This document shows, one piece after another, positions 16,046 to 23,980 of a DNA stretch of 64,000 bases (its first letter is position 1; each line of letters opens with the position of its first letter). The stretch lies in the NCBI RefSeq assembly GCF_027925245.1, contig NZ_BSDP01000001.1, forward strand, positions 1,674,001 through 1,738,000. The letters are read 5' to 3'. This DNA is from Agromyces rhizosphaerae (GTDB lineage Bacteria > Actinomycetota > Actinomycetes > Actinomycetales > Microbacteriaceae). A program made the position numbers and the translations under genes. The notes under the pieces were generated by a model that saw only the letters and a list, made by a program, of their open reading frames with translations, ran no database searches and was not told the DNA's origin.

Positions 16046-16728
16046 CCCGAGAGAACTCTGGCGCGAACCCCGCTGACGTCGAGGCGGTTCTTCGGCGAGT
16101 AGCACGGTCGCTAGATCTGAAACTCGGGCGGGTGACAATCGATGTCGATGAACCAGACGTCACCTTGCTCAAGTACACGCTTGCGCAGGTCGAGGTAGCG
16201 CTTGTGGAGTCGGGTCGGAGATCCGAGCTAATCCTCATCCAGTTCTCGGTCGGTCAACGTTTGTTCCGATGCATATGCTCCAGAGCGGACTTCCTCAGAC
16301 GAGGGCAGCGAGCCCTTCGACGCCTCGGCCGTATGCGCTCACGGCCTGCTGACGGTGCGGGACCCGAGGCGCGAGTCTTCGCTGGCCTCGGTCGCACATG
16401 GGTGGTGCATCAGACCAATGAGCCTGAGCCGATAGTGCGCACATGGAAGCGGTTGGAAGCTGCGAGGGAGGCCGTGTGGGCGGAGGATCTCATTAGCGTG
16501 AAGGACGTCAGGGATCAGATTCCGGACGAGTACGACGATCTCGCGCTCCTCATGGTCCGCGCCCAGGACGATGGCTGGGACGAATCAAAGATTCTCGAGG
16601 TGGTCACACAGCGAGTCATTGGTGAGTACTCGATTGATACGCCAGGGACAGCTGCGGCAGTCGCTTTTGCGGACTCGGCGAAACGGATCGTTTCGGACTA
16701 CTTCTCACGGCAACGACGTTGGGAATAG
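16021..16728 (+). CDS. Unknown protein, candidate immunity gene
   Basis: 235-aa soluble, mixed-charge protein that I do not recognise. It contains a predicted alpha/beta N-terminal half (TIDVDEPDVTLLKYTLAQVEVALVES region), an Arg-rich linker (RRGQRALRRLGRMRSR) and a helical C-terminal half (WKRLEAAREAVWAEDL … EVVTQRVIGEY). No signal peptide or membrane segment. It follows and overlaps the putative RHS toxin tip, and codon use is less GC-biased than in the flanking core genes. These facts make an immunity protein a reasonable guess but not more. The ATG at 16021 is chosen; GTG codons at 16024 and 16042 are alternatives. Confidence 0.55.
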   Translation: MVESRHEVTRENSGANPADVEAVLRRVARSLDLKLGRVTIDVDEPDVTLLKYTLAQVEVALVESGRRSELILIQFSVGQRLFRCICSRADFLRRGQRALRRLGRMRSRPADGAGPEARVFAGLGRTWVVHQTNEPEPIVRTWKRLEAAREAVWAEDLISVKDVRDQIPDEYDDLALLMVRAQDDGWDESKILEVVTQRVIGEYSIDTPGTAAAVAFADSAKRIVSDYFSRQRRWE

Positions 16729-17185
16729 CTGTCGCGCGTCGCCTCGAGCTTCCATCGGGCGGGTGAGCGGTGGCTCATTGAACCGTCACCCGTCTGGTGG
16801 AGGCAGGGATCTCACGCGACGGTGATGTCGTGCCGGCGCAGAGAGTATACGAGAGCCATCCTAGAACGGGGCTGCAGGGATGACCGTGTCTGGACAACCC
16901 GGCCGGAAACCGGCCGGCGAGCACGGTCGTGCCGGTGTGTCGGAGGAGGATCAGCGGACCCGTCGCGGGCGCGGACGTGTGAGGGTCTGGACCCATGGAA
17001 GATAGGTGCGCGTTCATCCCTCGTGCGCGCCGGCGGGGCCCTTCCACAGGGTTGAGTGCGGTGTACTCAATAAAACAAGTTGAATCAATAACCGTGAGTA
17101 AACCGTGACGCGACGGAAACGAATTGAATTGACGAACATCGATATGCCGACGAAAACATGCGCTGATCAGGCCAAATTCACGAAG
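16729..17185. other. Non-coding right end of the element
   Basis: No convincing gene. It holds a GC hairpin (CCGGCCGG at 16899-16906 and again at 16910-16917 around AAA), an inverted repeat TTGAGT/ACTCAA (17052-17057, 17065-17070) followed by an A-rich run, and the arm-type repeat at 17091. A 175-codon minus-strand frame crossing this region runs into the tRNA and is rejected. Confidence 0.5.
17091..17108 (+). repeat. Arm-type repeat, right end of element
   Basis: ACCGTGAG-TA-AACCGTGA, same orientation and one base different from 13765-13782. Lies 77 bases from the tRNA copy of the attachment site. Confidence 0.6.
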
Positions 17186-17256
17186 AGCCGATGACGGGAA
17201 TCGAACCCGCGCCGTCTGCTTGGGAAGCAGAAGTTCTACCATTGAACTACATCGGC
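17186..17256 (-). tRNA. tRNA-Gly (anticodon CCC)
   Basis: 71 nt on the minus strand. Acceptor GCCGATG (17256-17250) pairs with CATCGGC (17193-17187); the anticodon stem TCTGC/GCAGA encloses loop TTCCCAA with anticodon CCC, reading GGG. The T arm GCGGGTTCGATTCCCGT is standard. CCA is not encoded. The 3' part is repeated at 13621-13672, marking this gene as the attachment site of the element. Confidence 0.95.
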
Positions 17257-17332
17257 ACGTGGCATCCGCCGGCTTGTGGCCACTCGGATGCGACTGGGAC
17301 ATCCTAGCAACCGCGCGCGGCGGTTCGGGCCG

Positions 17333-17755
17333 CTAGGCGGCGTTCACCTCGATGCCGGCCGAGTCGGCCACGTCGCGTCGGGCGCGCCGGGTGACCAGGC
17401 GCCCGGCCATGCCGTAGCGCGCGGCGAGGGCCTCGAGCGTGCCGCGGGTGTCGTCGTCGTCGAGCAGCACGGCATGCGCCTCGACCGCCGCCCCGGTCGG
17501 CACGCCCCGCATGGAGCAGGGTGCGACGGTGACCCGCGACCCGTTGCGGATGCGCTTGACCTTGCCGGTGTTCCGGGCGGTCCAGATGCGGATGCCCGTG
17601 CCGCGATCGGTCTCGACGGGCACCGCCCAGACGGGCGTGCCGACTCCGGTGCCGTCGCGCTTGAACGTGGTCAGCAGCACGTACTTCGCGTCGCGCACCG
17701 CCTGGAAGTCGCGGTCGGTGGTGCTGGGGGCATCCGGACGCTCGGCTTCGGTCAT
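17333..17755 (-). CDS. PPOX-class (F420/FMN-dependent) oxidoreductase
   Basis: 140-aa split-barrel flavin-binding protein. The signature KYVLLTTFKRDGTGVGTPVWAVP is followed by RIWTARNTGKVKRIRN and VTVAPCSMRG, the layout of the PPOX-class F420-dependent subgroup. Such proteins reduce a wide range of small molecules; the actual substrate and cofactor (F420 or FMN) cannot be fixed from the sequence. TAGTCT lies seven bases before the ATG, a leaderless arrangement, and overlaps the end of the neighbouring oxidoreductase gene. Probably independent of the polysaccharide locus next to it. Confidence 0.85.
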   Translation of the reverse strand: MTEAERPDAPSTTDRDFQAVRDAKYVLLTTFKRDGTGVGTPVWAVPVETDRGTGIRIWTARNTGKVKRIRNGSRVTVAPCSMRGVPTGAAVEAHAVLLDDDDTRGTLEALAARYGMAGRLVTRRARRDVADSAGIEVNAA

Positions 17756-17768
17756 GCGAGGCAGACTA
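17756..17768 (-). promoter_or_regulatory. Leaderless -10 box of the PPOX gene
   Basis: TAGTCT (17768 to 17763), seven bases, then ATG at 17755. The box overlaps the stop codon of the upstream oxidoreductase gene. Confidence 0.5.
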
Positions 17769-19148
17769 GCGGCCGAGCAGCTCCAGCGCGCGGTTCTTCA
17801 GGAAGCGCGCGAGCGCGCGCGGCCCATGCGTGGCGGACTCGATGAGCCAGTACCGCCGGATCGCGCGCTGCATCGGCCGCGCGTAGCGTGCGAAGTCGCC
17901 CGCCTCGCGCGCCTCGGCGAATCGCTCGAGCGAGAGCGCCGACATGCGGCGGCGCTGCCGGATCAGGGCGGCCCGTCGCCGGGTCACGACCGTGCGATCC
18001 GGCGCGACCCGCTTGCGCGGCACGCTGCGGCCGCGCCGCAGGTCGTCCGCCAGGCGCACCGCGAGCCCGATCCTGCGGTGGCGATAGTTGCCGCCCTGCG
18101 AGGCTGCGGCGTCGTCGGCCGTCAGCGGCTCGAGGTCGGCATCGCCGCGCGCCGCCGCACGCTGGAGCAGCTCCCCGACCTGCTCGTCGCGGACCAGCAC
18201 GACGTTCGTTCCGCGACTGTCGGGCTCGTACTGCGGCAGCCAGGCATCGGCGAACGCGACGTCGGCCGACTCGGCGAAGACGTCGTCGCAGAAGTTGCAC
18301 GCCTCGGGCTGGAAGGCGCCGAAGCCCCAGGACGTGTCGAACGCCGAGCCGGTCCGCCGTCGGATCGGCTCGTGCACGCCGCGGGCGGTCACCTCGTAGT
18401 CGTAGTTCCCCGACGAGCGCTCCGGGTCCTTCACGCGGAAGTCGATGCGCTCGAGGTCCTGCGGCGCCACGCCCGCCTGCCAGGCGAGGGACTCGGCGTA
18501 GAACGTCGACTTGAGGTGCCCGCAGACGAGGCCGACGAACACCGCGAGCTGCTCGCCGAGGTCCGGCAGCTCCCGGGCGAGGTGGCGCGCGGCGGTGATG
18601 AAGCACGGCACCCCGACGACCGCGTAGCGCCGCCCGTCGCCACGGACCCGTTCGAGCACGTCGGCGAGCGTCGTCGCCGCGTACATCGACTTCCGCGACG
18701 CGAGCACCTCCTCCTCGGTGGTGGAGATCGTGTAGCCGAATCGCTGGTCGCCCTCGGGGCGGCCGACGTGGAGGACGCCGTCGACCCGGCCCTCGCGCAG
18801 GAGCTCGACGAGCAGCAGCGACGTCAGCCCGCCCGAGCTGCTCTGCATGACCTCGGTGTCGGAGGAGATCCGGCCGGCGACGACGTCGCGGACCGCCCCG
18901 AGCCGGTCGTCCGTCGGCAGGTCGGGGAAGCGCTCGCGCGTCAGCTCGTCCTCGTCGACCGAGTCGTCGGAGAACGGGCAGACGCGGCTCGCCGCACGCA
19001 CCGCGCCGGCGTCGGCGTCGCCGAGCCGGGCCTCGTACACGCCTCGGCGCCCGATCGTGACCGGGATCGCTCCCGACGTGCGCACCGAGCAGGCGCCGCA
19101 CCCCACGCACATCCCACGCGCGATGACTTCCTCGATGCCGTGCGTCAT
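17766..19148 (-). CDS. Fe-S/F420-hydrogenase beta-subunit-like oxidoreductase
   Basis: 460 aa. An N-terminal ferredoxin-like site reads GMCVGCGACS with a further CP pair (RVCPFSD). It is followed by a FrhB-type domain with GGLTSLLLVELL, AVVGVPCFITAARHL, GLVCGH and the late Cys pair ACNFCDDVFAESADVAFADAW. The C-terminal 100 residues are Arg-rich helices. Relatives sit in many polysaccharide clusters beside pyruvyltransferases, as here: the pyruvyltransferase gene starts 54 bases away in the opposite direction. The role there is unproven; a reductive modification of the glycan or of a precursor is a fair inference. ATG at 19148. Confidence 0.8.
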   Translation of the reverse strand: MTHGIEEVIARGMCVGCGACSVRTSGAIPVTIGRRGVYEARLGDADAGAVRAASRVCPFSDDSVDEDELTRERFPDLPTDDRLGAVRDVVAGRISSDTEVMQSSSGGLTSLLLVELLREGRVDGVLHVGRPEGDQRFGYTISTTEEEVLASRKSMYAATTLADVLERVRGDGRRYAVVGVPCFITAARHLARELPDLGEQLAVFVGLVCGHLKSTFYAESLAWQAGVAPQDLERIDFRVKDPERSSGNYDYEVTARGVHEPIRRRTGSAFDTSWGFGAFQPEACNFCDDVFAESADVAFADAWLPQYEPDSRGTNVVLVRDEQVGELLQRAAARGDADLEPLTADDAAASQGGNYRHRRIGLAVRLADDLRRGRSVPRKRVAPDRTVVTRRRAALIRQRRRMSALSLERFAEAREAGDFARYARPMQRAIRRYWLIESATHGPRALARFLKNRALELLGR

Positions 19149-19190
19149 GCCGCTCCTCAGCTGCTGCGATCGGGCCGACGGGGGTGCTGG

Positions 19191-19202
19191 TAGCTTCTCC
19201 CC
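19191..19202 (+). promoter_or_regulatory. Leaderless -10 box of the pyruvyltransferase gene
   Basis: TAGCTT (19191-19196), six bases, then GTG at 19203. Confidence 0.5.
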
Positions 19203-20348
19203 GTGACTCGCAGAGTACTGATCAAGACCCTGCCGCTCCACACCAACTACGGCGGGATCCTCCAGGCCTACGCGCTGCAGCGAGTCATCCGCGAGCTCGG
19301 CTTCGACGTCGTCACCGACACCACCGTCACGATGCCGTGGCGCCGTCGCATGCGCTGGCGGTACTTCGCGGTGCGCCGGGCGCTGCGGATGCTGCTGCCG
19401 CTGCGCGTCGACTGGAGCTGGCGCGCGCGCCACCAGGTGATGGCGGCGCAGGCGCGGTTCGCAGCGCGGCACCTGCGGCGGGTGCGGCGCGTCGAGCGGG
19501 CCTCGACGCCTCGGGCGGGCGCCGAGCTCGCGCGGAGGTTCGACACGTTCCTCGTCGGGAGCGACCAGGTCTGGCGCGCCTACTACGCCGACGTGCCCGA
19601 GTACCTGTTCGGCATGCTGCCCGCGACGCCGGGCGGGCCGCGCCGCGTGTCGTACGCGGCCTCGTTCGGCGTCGAGGACGTCGGCGAGTACCGGGGGACC
19701 ACGCTCGAGCGTGCGCGCGAACTGATCCGGAGGTTCGACGCGGTCTCCGTCCGCGAACGATCGGGCGTGCGGATCTGCCGCGACGCGTTCGGGATCGATG
19801 CCGAGCAGCACGTCGACCCCACCATGCTGCTCGACGCCGACGCCTACCGCGCGCTCGCGAAGGGGGCGGATGCCGCGGAGCCGGAGGGTTCCGCGCTGCT
19901 CGTGTTCCGCCTGGACGAGCACGACGCCCTCGACGGGGTCGAGGCGGCGGTCGCGGATCGCCTGGGACTCGAGCCGCGGTCGCTGCTGCCGAGCCCGCCC
20001 CCGCCCACGTACCGCGAGTACGCGGCCGATCCAACGCGCTATGACCTCCCGACCGTCGAGGCGTGGCTCGCCGGATTCGCCGCCGCCGGCTTCGTCGTCA
20101 CGGACTCGTTCCACGGCTGCGTCTTCGCGATCCTGTTCAACCGGCCGTTCCTCGCGGTGGCGAACGCCCGGCGGGGTCGCGCCCGCTTCGAGTCGCTGCT
20201 CGAGCTGTTCGACCTCGGCCACCACCTCGTCGACCCCGGCGCCGGGGCGGTCGACGAGCGGGTGTTCGCCCCGGACTGGGCGGCGGTGAACCGCATCCTC
20301 GACGCGGAGCGCGCTCGCGCGCGGGAGTACCTGGCCCGCGTGCTCTGA
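19203..20348 (+). CDS. Polysaccharide pyruvyl transferase family protein
   Basis: 381 aa of the WcaK/CsaB/ExoV family, which transfers pyruvate from phosphoenolpyruvate to sugars as a ketal. Visible landmarks are the N-terminal [15 protein letters not shown], the [12 protein letters not shown] motif, [11 protein letters not shown], a VSVRERSG segment, and the C-terminal [19 protein letters not shown] with the catalytic-region His. The GTG at 19203 is chosen from the leaderless -10 box. It stands divergent from the Fe-S oxidoreductase and opens the plus-strand polysaccharide run. Pyruvylation would add negative charge to the surface glycan. The acceptor sugar is unknown. Confidence 0.87.
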   Translation: MTRRVLIKTLPLHTNYGGILQAYALQRVIRELGFDVVTDTTVTMPWRRRMRWRYFAVRRALRMLLPLRVDWSWRARHQVMAAQARFAARHLRRVRRVERASTPRAGAELARRFDTFLVGSDQVWRAYYADVPEYLFGMLPATPGGPRRVSYAASFGVEDVGEYRGTTLERARELIRRFDAVSVRERSGVRICRDAFGIDAEQHVDPTMLLDADAYRALAKGADAAEPEGSALLVFRLDEHDALDGVEAAVADRLGLEPRSLLPSPPPPTYREYAADPTRYDLPTVEAWLAGFAAAGFVVTDSFHGCVFAILFNRPFLAVANARRGRARFESLLELFDLGHHLVDPGAGAVDERVFAPDWAAVNRILDAERARAREYLARVL

Positions 20349-20364
20349 CGCCGCGGGACGTCGC

Positions 20365-20376
20365 TACGCTGAACGC
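20365..20376 (+). promoter_or_regulatory. Leaderless -10 box of dcd
   Basis: TACGCT (20365-20370), six bases, then ATG at 20377. Confidence 0.55.
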
Positions 20377-20982
20377 ATGCTGCTCTCGGATCGCGACATC
20401 AGGGCCGAGCTCGACGCCGGCCGCATCGGACTCGACCCGTACGAGCCCGGCATGATCCAGCCGTCGTCGATCGACGTGCGGCTCGACCGCTACTTCCGGT
20501 TGTTCGACAACCACAAGTACCCGTTCATCGATCCGGCCGAGGACCAGCCCGACCTCACGCACCTCGTCGAGGTGGAGGCCGACGAGCCGTTCATCCTGCA
20601 CCCGGGCGAGTTCGTGCTCGGCTCGACGTTCGAGGCCGTGCGGCTGCCCGACGACGTCGCCGCCCGCCTCGAGGGCAAGAGCTCCCTCGGCCGCCTCGGG
20701 CTGCTCACCCACTCCACGGCGGGGTTCATCGACCCCGGTTTCGGCGGCCACGTCACGCTCGAGCTGTCGAACGTCGCCACGCTGCCGATCAAGCTCTGGC
20801 CCGGCATGAAGATCGGCCAGCTCTGCTTCTTCCGCCTCTCATCGCCGAGCGAGCGGCCCTACGGCTCTGCGGAGTACGCCAACCGCTACCAGGGGCAGCG
20901 CGGCCCGACCGCGTCGCGCTCGTTCCAGCGCTTCCACCGCACGGACGTCACGGTGACCGAGGCGGGGTCGGTCGGCGGATGA
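20377..20982 (+). CDS. dcd: dCTP deaminase
   Basis: 201 aa. Landmarks: [49 protein letters not shown], the catalytic region [23 protein letters not shown] with Arg and Glu, [21 protein letters not shown] and a YQGQRGPT tail. It deaminates dCTP in pyrimidine nucleotide metabolism; actinobacterial enzymes such as that of Mycobacterium tuberculosis also hydrolyse the product to dUMP (EC 3.5.4.30). It has a leaderless promoter and overlaps the following glycosyltransferase gene by four bases, so a housekeeping gene leads a glycan operon. Confidence 0.95.
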   Translation: MLLSDRDIRAELDAGRIGLDPYEPGMIQPSSIDVRLDRYFRLFDNHKYPFIDPAEDQPDLTHLVEVEADEPFILHPGEFVLGSTFEAVRLPDDVAARLEGKSSLGRLGLLTHSTAGFIDPGFGGHVTLELSNVATLPIKLWPGMKIGQLCFFRLSSPSERPYGSAEYANRYQGQRGPTASRSFQRFHRTDVTVTEAGSVGG

Positions 20983-22103
20983 CGGATCCGGTGTCGACGG
21001 GGGCGGTGCCGGGTTCACGCGCACCCCGTCCCGACATCGTGCTGGCCCACGACTACCTCGTGCAGTCGGGCGGCGCCGAGCGCGTGGTCGCGCACTGGGC
21101 GGAGGCGCTCGAGCCGGCCGCGCTGGTCACCCTCGCGTACCGGCCGGAGACGACGTTCGACGCGTTCGACGCGGTCGACGTGCGCGCAACGATCCCGCGC
21201 TCCCTCGCGGGACAGGTCGAGCGGATGCTGCCGGCGCTGCCGTCGATCGCGGCCCGCACCCGTGTCACGGGCGGCGACGTCGCCCTCGTCTCGAGCAGCG
21301 GATGGGCGCACCGGTTCGCGTTCGACATGCCGCACGTCGTCTACGTGCACAGCCCGGCCCGGTGGCTCTACGCGGCCGACGACTACCGCATGCGGCTGAG
21401 CCGCGTGCGTCGCGCGGGCCTGACCGTGAGCACGCCGATGCTCCGGCGCGGCGACGCGGACGCGATGCGGCGGGCCGACGCGATCGTCGCGAACTCCGCG
21501 GTCACGCGCGACCGCATCCGCGACGCCTACGGGGTGGACGCCGAGGTGGTGCATCCGCCCGTCTCTCCCGTCGCGACCGAGGCCGTCGCGCCGTCCCGCG
21601 AGCTGCCCGACGAGTTCGCGGTGGTCGTCGCGCGCGACCGGGGCTACAAGAACGTGGCGCTCGCGGTCGAGTCGGCGCTCGCCGCAGGGCTCCCGGTCGT
21701 GGTCGTCGGTGCGGGCTCCGAGGAGCTGGATGCGCCGGACGACCGCGTGCACGGGCTCGGTCGCGTGAGCGACGCGGAGCTCTGCTGGACGTACCGCAAC
21801 GCGCGCGTCGTGGTCGGTGCGGCTCGGGAGGACTTCGGGCTGACGGTGCTCGAGGCGTCCTTCGAGGGCACTCCGGCGGCCGTCGTCCCTGCGGGCGGCT
21901 ACCTCGAGACCGTCCGCGACGGTGCGAACGGCTTCCACGCGGCGGATGCCACGAGCGCGGCGCTCGCCGAGGCGATCGTCCGTGCGCGCGACGTCGGTCC
22001 CGACGAGTGCCGAGCGTGGGCCGAGCGGTTCGGCGTCGACCGGCATCTCGACGCGGTCGTCGAGCTGCTGGAGGTCGCGGCGGGCGGATCGGGCGGCCGT
22101 TAG
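20979..22103 (+). CDS. Glycosyltransferase family 4
   Basis: 374-aa GT-B enzyme. The N-terminal domain has [14 protein letters not shown] and [17 protein letters not shown]; the C-terminal domain has [12 protein letters not shown], the sugar-nucleotide site [14 protein letters not shown] and [14 protein letters not shown]. Family members of this WcaC/mannosyltransferase-like type add a sugar to a lipid-linked glycan in the cytoplasm. The start ATG overlaps the dcd stop by four bases. Acceptor and donor are unknown. The next gene, an ABC exporter, has its own -10 (TAGGAT at 22101) and ribosome site. Confidence 0.87.
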   Translation: MTDPVSTGAVPGSRAPRPDIVLAHDYLVQSGGAERVVAHWAEALEPAALVTLAYRPETTFDAFDAVDVRATIPRSLAGQVERMLPALPSIAARTRVTGGDVALVSSSGWAHRFAFDMPHVVYVHSPARWLYAADDYRMRLSRVRRAGLTVSTPMLRRGDADAMRRADAIVANSAVTRDRIRDAYGVDAEVVHPPVSPVATEAVAPSRELPDEFAVVVARDRGYKNVALAVESALAAGLPVVVVGAGSEELDAPDDRVHGLGRVSDAELCWTYRNARVVVGAAREDFGLTVLEASFEGTPAAVVPAGGYLETVRDGANGFHAADATSAALAEAIVRARDVGPDECRAWAERFGVDRHLDAVVELLEVAAGGSGGR

Positions 22104-22154
22104 GATGTCGCGGAGCGGTGCGGAGACCCCGGGCGCGTGATACGGAGGAGGACG

Positions 22155-23966
22155 ATGGCGCGTGCGGAGGAGCGTCCCGGCCTGACCGGGCAGATCCGGA
22201 TGCTGCTGTCGCTCGCCGGCGCCAGCGGCAAGCGCTGGCTGGTCGGCACGGTCGGCGCATCCGTGGTGCTCGCCGCCCTGGACACGCTCGGTGTCGCGGC
22301 GATGGTGCCGCTCACGCAGCTCGCGACCGGAGCCGACACCGACGAGGGCACCCTCGGGACGATCTCCGACTTCTTCGGCACCGACGACCCGGGCACCCTC
22401 ATCCCCATCGTGGCCGGGTTCGTGGCGCTGTTCTTCATCGCCAAGTCCATCGGCTCGCTCGCGTTCCGCTGGTGGCTGCTCGGGCGGACCACCCGGGTCG
22501 CGGCGCTCACCGCGGCCGAGATGGCCCGGCGCTACATGCTCTCGCCGTTCGCCGCCCATCGCACCCGCAAGATGAGCGAGATCTACCGCAGCATCGGCGA
22601 GGCCACGAACCAGTCCGCGAGCGTCCTGCTCGCGCTCGTCACCATCAGCACCGACGCGCTCGTGCTGATCGCGATCACCGGGGTGCTCGCGGTCGCCTCC
22701 CCGGTGGTGACGATCTTCGCCGTGGTCCTGTTCGGGGTGCTCGTCTACGGATCGCAGGTCGCGCTGAAGCGCACGCAGCACCGTCTCGGCGAGGAGTTCG
22801 CCGCCGCCAGCCTGCAGGCCTGGCAGTACCTGCTGCCCGGGCTCGACGGCTTCCGCGAGGCGCGGCTGACCTCGAGCTCCGGGTCGTTCGTCGACGGCTA
22901 CCGCGGCGCCAAGCTGCGCCAGGCACGGGCGTCCCGCCTCGTCGGCATCGTCTCCGACGCGCCGCGCTACCTGCTCGAGATCGGGTTCGTCGTCGCGATC
23001 ATGGGCATCTCGGCGATCCTGTTCGCGACCGGCACGCCCGAGCACGCCATCACGGTGCTGGGCGTGTTCGCGGCGGCGTCGCTCCGCGCGCTGCCGACCA
23101 TGACCAGGATCTCGGCGAACATCGCCACCATCCGCATCGGGCGGGCGGGCCTGCGGATCCTGACCGACGCGGCCGACGAGCTCGCGTCGCAGCCGAGCCA
23201 TGACGAGGAGCGCCGCTCGGCCGAGCGGTACGAGGGGGACATCGAGCTCCGTGACGTGACGTTCCGCTATCCCGACTCCGACCAGCCGGTCGTGCACGGC
23301 CTCGACCTGCGCATCGCGGAGAACCGCACCACCGCCTTCGTCGGCTCGAGTGGTGCCGGCAAGAGCACGCTGGTCGACCTCGTGCTCGGACTGCTCACCC
23401 CCACGGAGGGGACCGTCGAGTGCGGCGGGCGCTCCATCGGCGACGACCCCGCGTCCTGGTACGCCGAGCTCGGCGTCGTGCCGCAGGACGTGTTCCTGCT
23501 GAACGACACGCTCGCCGCCAACATCGCGTTCGGCGTGGCCCCCGAGGGCATCGACGCGGACCGCATCGCGCAGGTGATCGCGATGGCGCAGCTGGACGCG
23601 CTCGTCGCCGAGCTGCCCGAGGGGCTCGAGACCGTGGTGGGCGAGCGCGGCGTCCGCCTCTCCGGGGGCCAGCGGCAGCGCATCGGCCTCGCCCGCGCGC
23701 TCTACCGGCGACCGCGGGTGCTCGTGCTCGACGAGGCGACGTCGGCGCTCGACAACGCCACCGAGTACGAGATCTCGTCCACGCTCGCCCGCCTCCAGGG
23801 GAGCATGACGATCCTCATCGTCGCCCACCGGCTCTCCACGGTGCGCCGGGCCGACACGCTCGTGTTCCTGAAGTCGGGCTCGGTCGAGGCATCCGGCACC
23901 TTCGACCAGGTGCGCGACGAGAACCCCGAGTTCGCCCGCCTCGTCGAGCTCGGCGACCTGAGCTGA
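22155..23966 (+). CDS. ABC exporter, flippase-like (PglK/MsbA type)
   Basis: 603 aa: a six-helix membrane domain (about 1-340) fused to an ATPase domain. Walker A GSSGAGKST is near 397, the Q loop reads VPQDVFLLND, the signature LSGGQRQR is near 501, Walker B VLVLDEAT near 521 and the H loop IVAHRLST near 554; all are complete. In a glycan locus the best role is flipping a lipid-linked oligosaccharide, as PglK does. A peptide exporter is the alternative, given the PqqD-like and nucleotidyltransferase-like genes just behind. The ATG at 22155 follows GGAGGAGG; an in-frame GTG at 22137 is less likely. Confidence 0.85.
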   Translation: MARAEERPGLTGQIRMLLSLAGASGKRWLVGTVGASVVLAALDTLGVAAMVPLTQLATGADTDEGTLGTISDFFGTDDPGTLIPIVAGFVALFFIAKSIGSLAFRWWLLGRTTRVAALTAAEMARRYMLSPFAAHRTRKMSEIYRSIGEATNQSASVLLALVTISTDALVLIAITGVLAVASPVVTIFAVVLFGVLVYGSQVALKRTQHRLGEEFAAASLQAWQYLLPGLDGFREARLTSSSGSFVDGYRGAKLRQARASRLVGIVSDAPRYLLEIGFVVAIMGISAILFATGTPEHAITVLGVFAAASLRALPTMTRISANIATIRIGRAGLRILTDAADELASQPSHDEERRSAERYEGDIELRDVTFRYPDSDQPVVHGLDLRIAENRTTAFVGSSGAGKSTLVDLVLGLLTPTEGTVECGGRSIGDDPASWYAELGVVPQDVFLLNDTLAANIAFGVAPEGIDADRIAQVIAMAQLDALVAELPEGLETVVGERGVRLSGGQRQRIGLARALYRRPRVLVLDEATSALDNATEYEISSTLARLQGSMTILIVAHRLSTVRRADTLVFLKSGSVEASGTFDQVRDENPEFARLVELGDLS

Positions 23967-23980
23967 CGGGAGGAGCGGGC

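Larger units (their letters stand above)
13673..17184. mobile_element. Remnant of an integrative element at tRNA-Gly, no integrase
   Basis: About 3.5 kb bounded by two 52-base copies of the tRNA-Gly 3' end. It holds the two ends of an RHS-type gene, an IS3-family insertion, an unknown gene that may be its immunity partner, and matching arm-type repeats 93 and 77 bases inside its two ends. Base composition is visibly less G+C-rich than the flanks and the CGGATGCC word common elsewhere is absent. No tyrosine or serine integrase, excisionase, replication or transfer gene is visible, so the element is probably a deleted genomic island or prophage that can no longer excise by itself. Confidence 0.75.

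Noticed and set aside
16775..17302. 175-codon minus-strand frame at the right end of the element
   Set aside because: It runs through the tRNA-Gly gene and the attachment site and has no recognisable domain.
21015..23828. A 937-codon minus-strand frame opposite the glycosyltransferase and ABC exporter genes
   Set aside because: It is the antisense shadow of two clear genes with full catalytic motifs; no motif of its own is visible.
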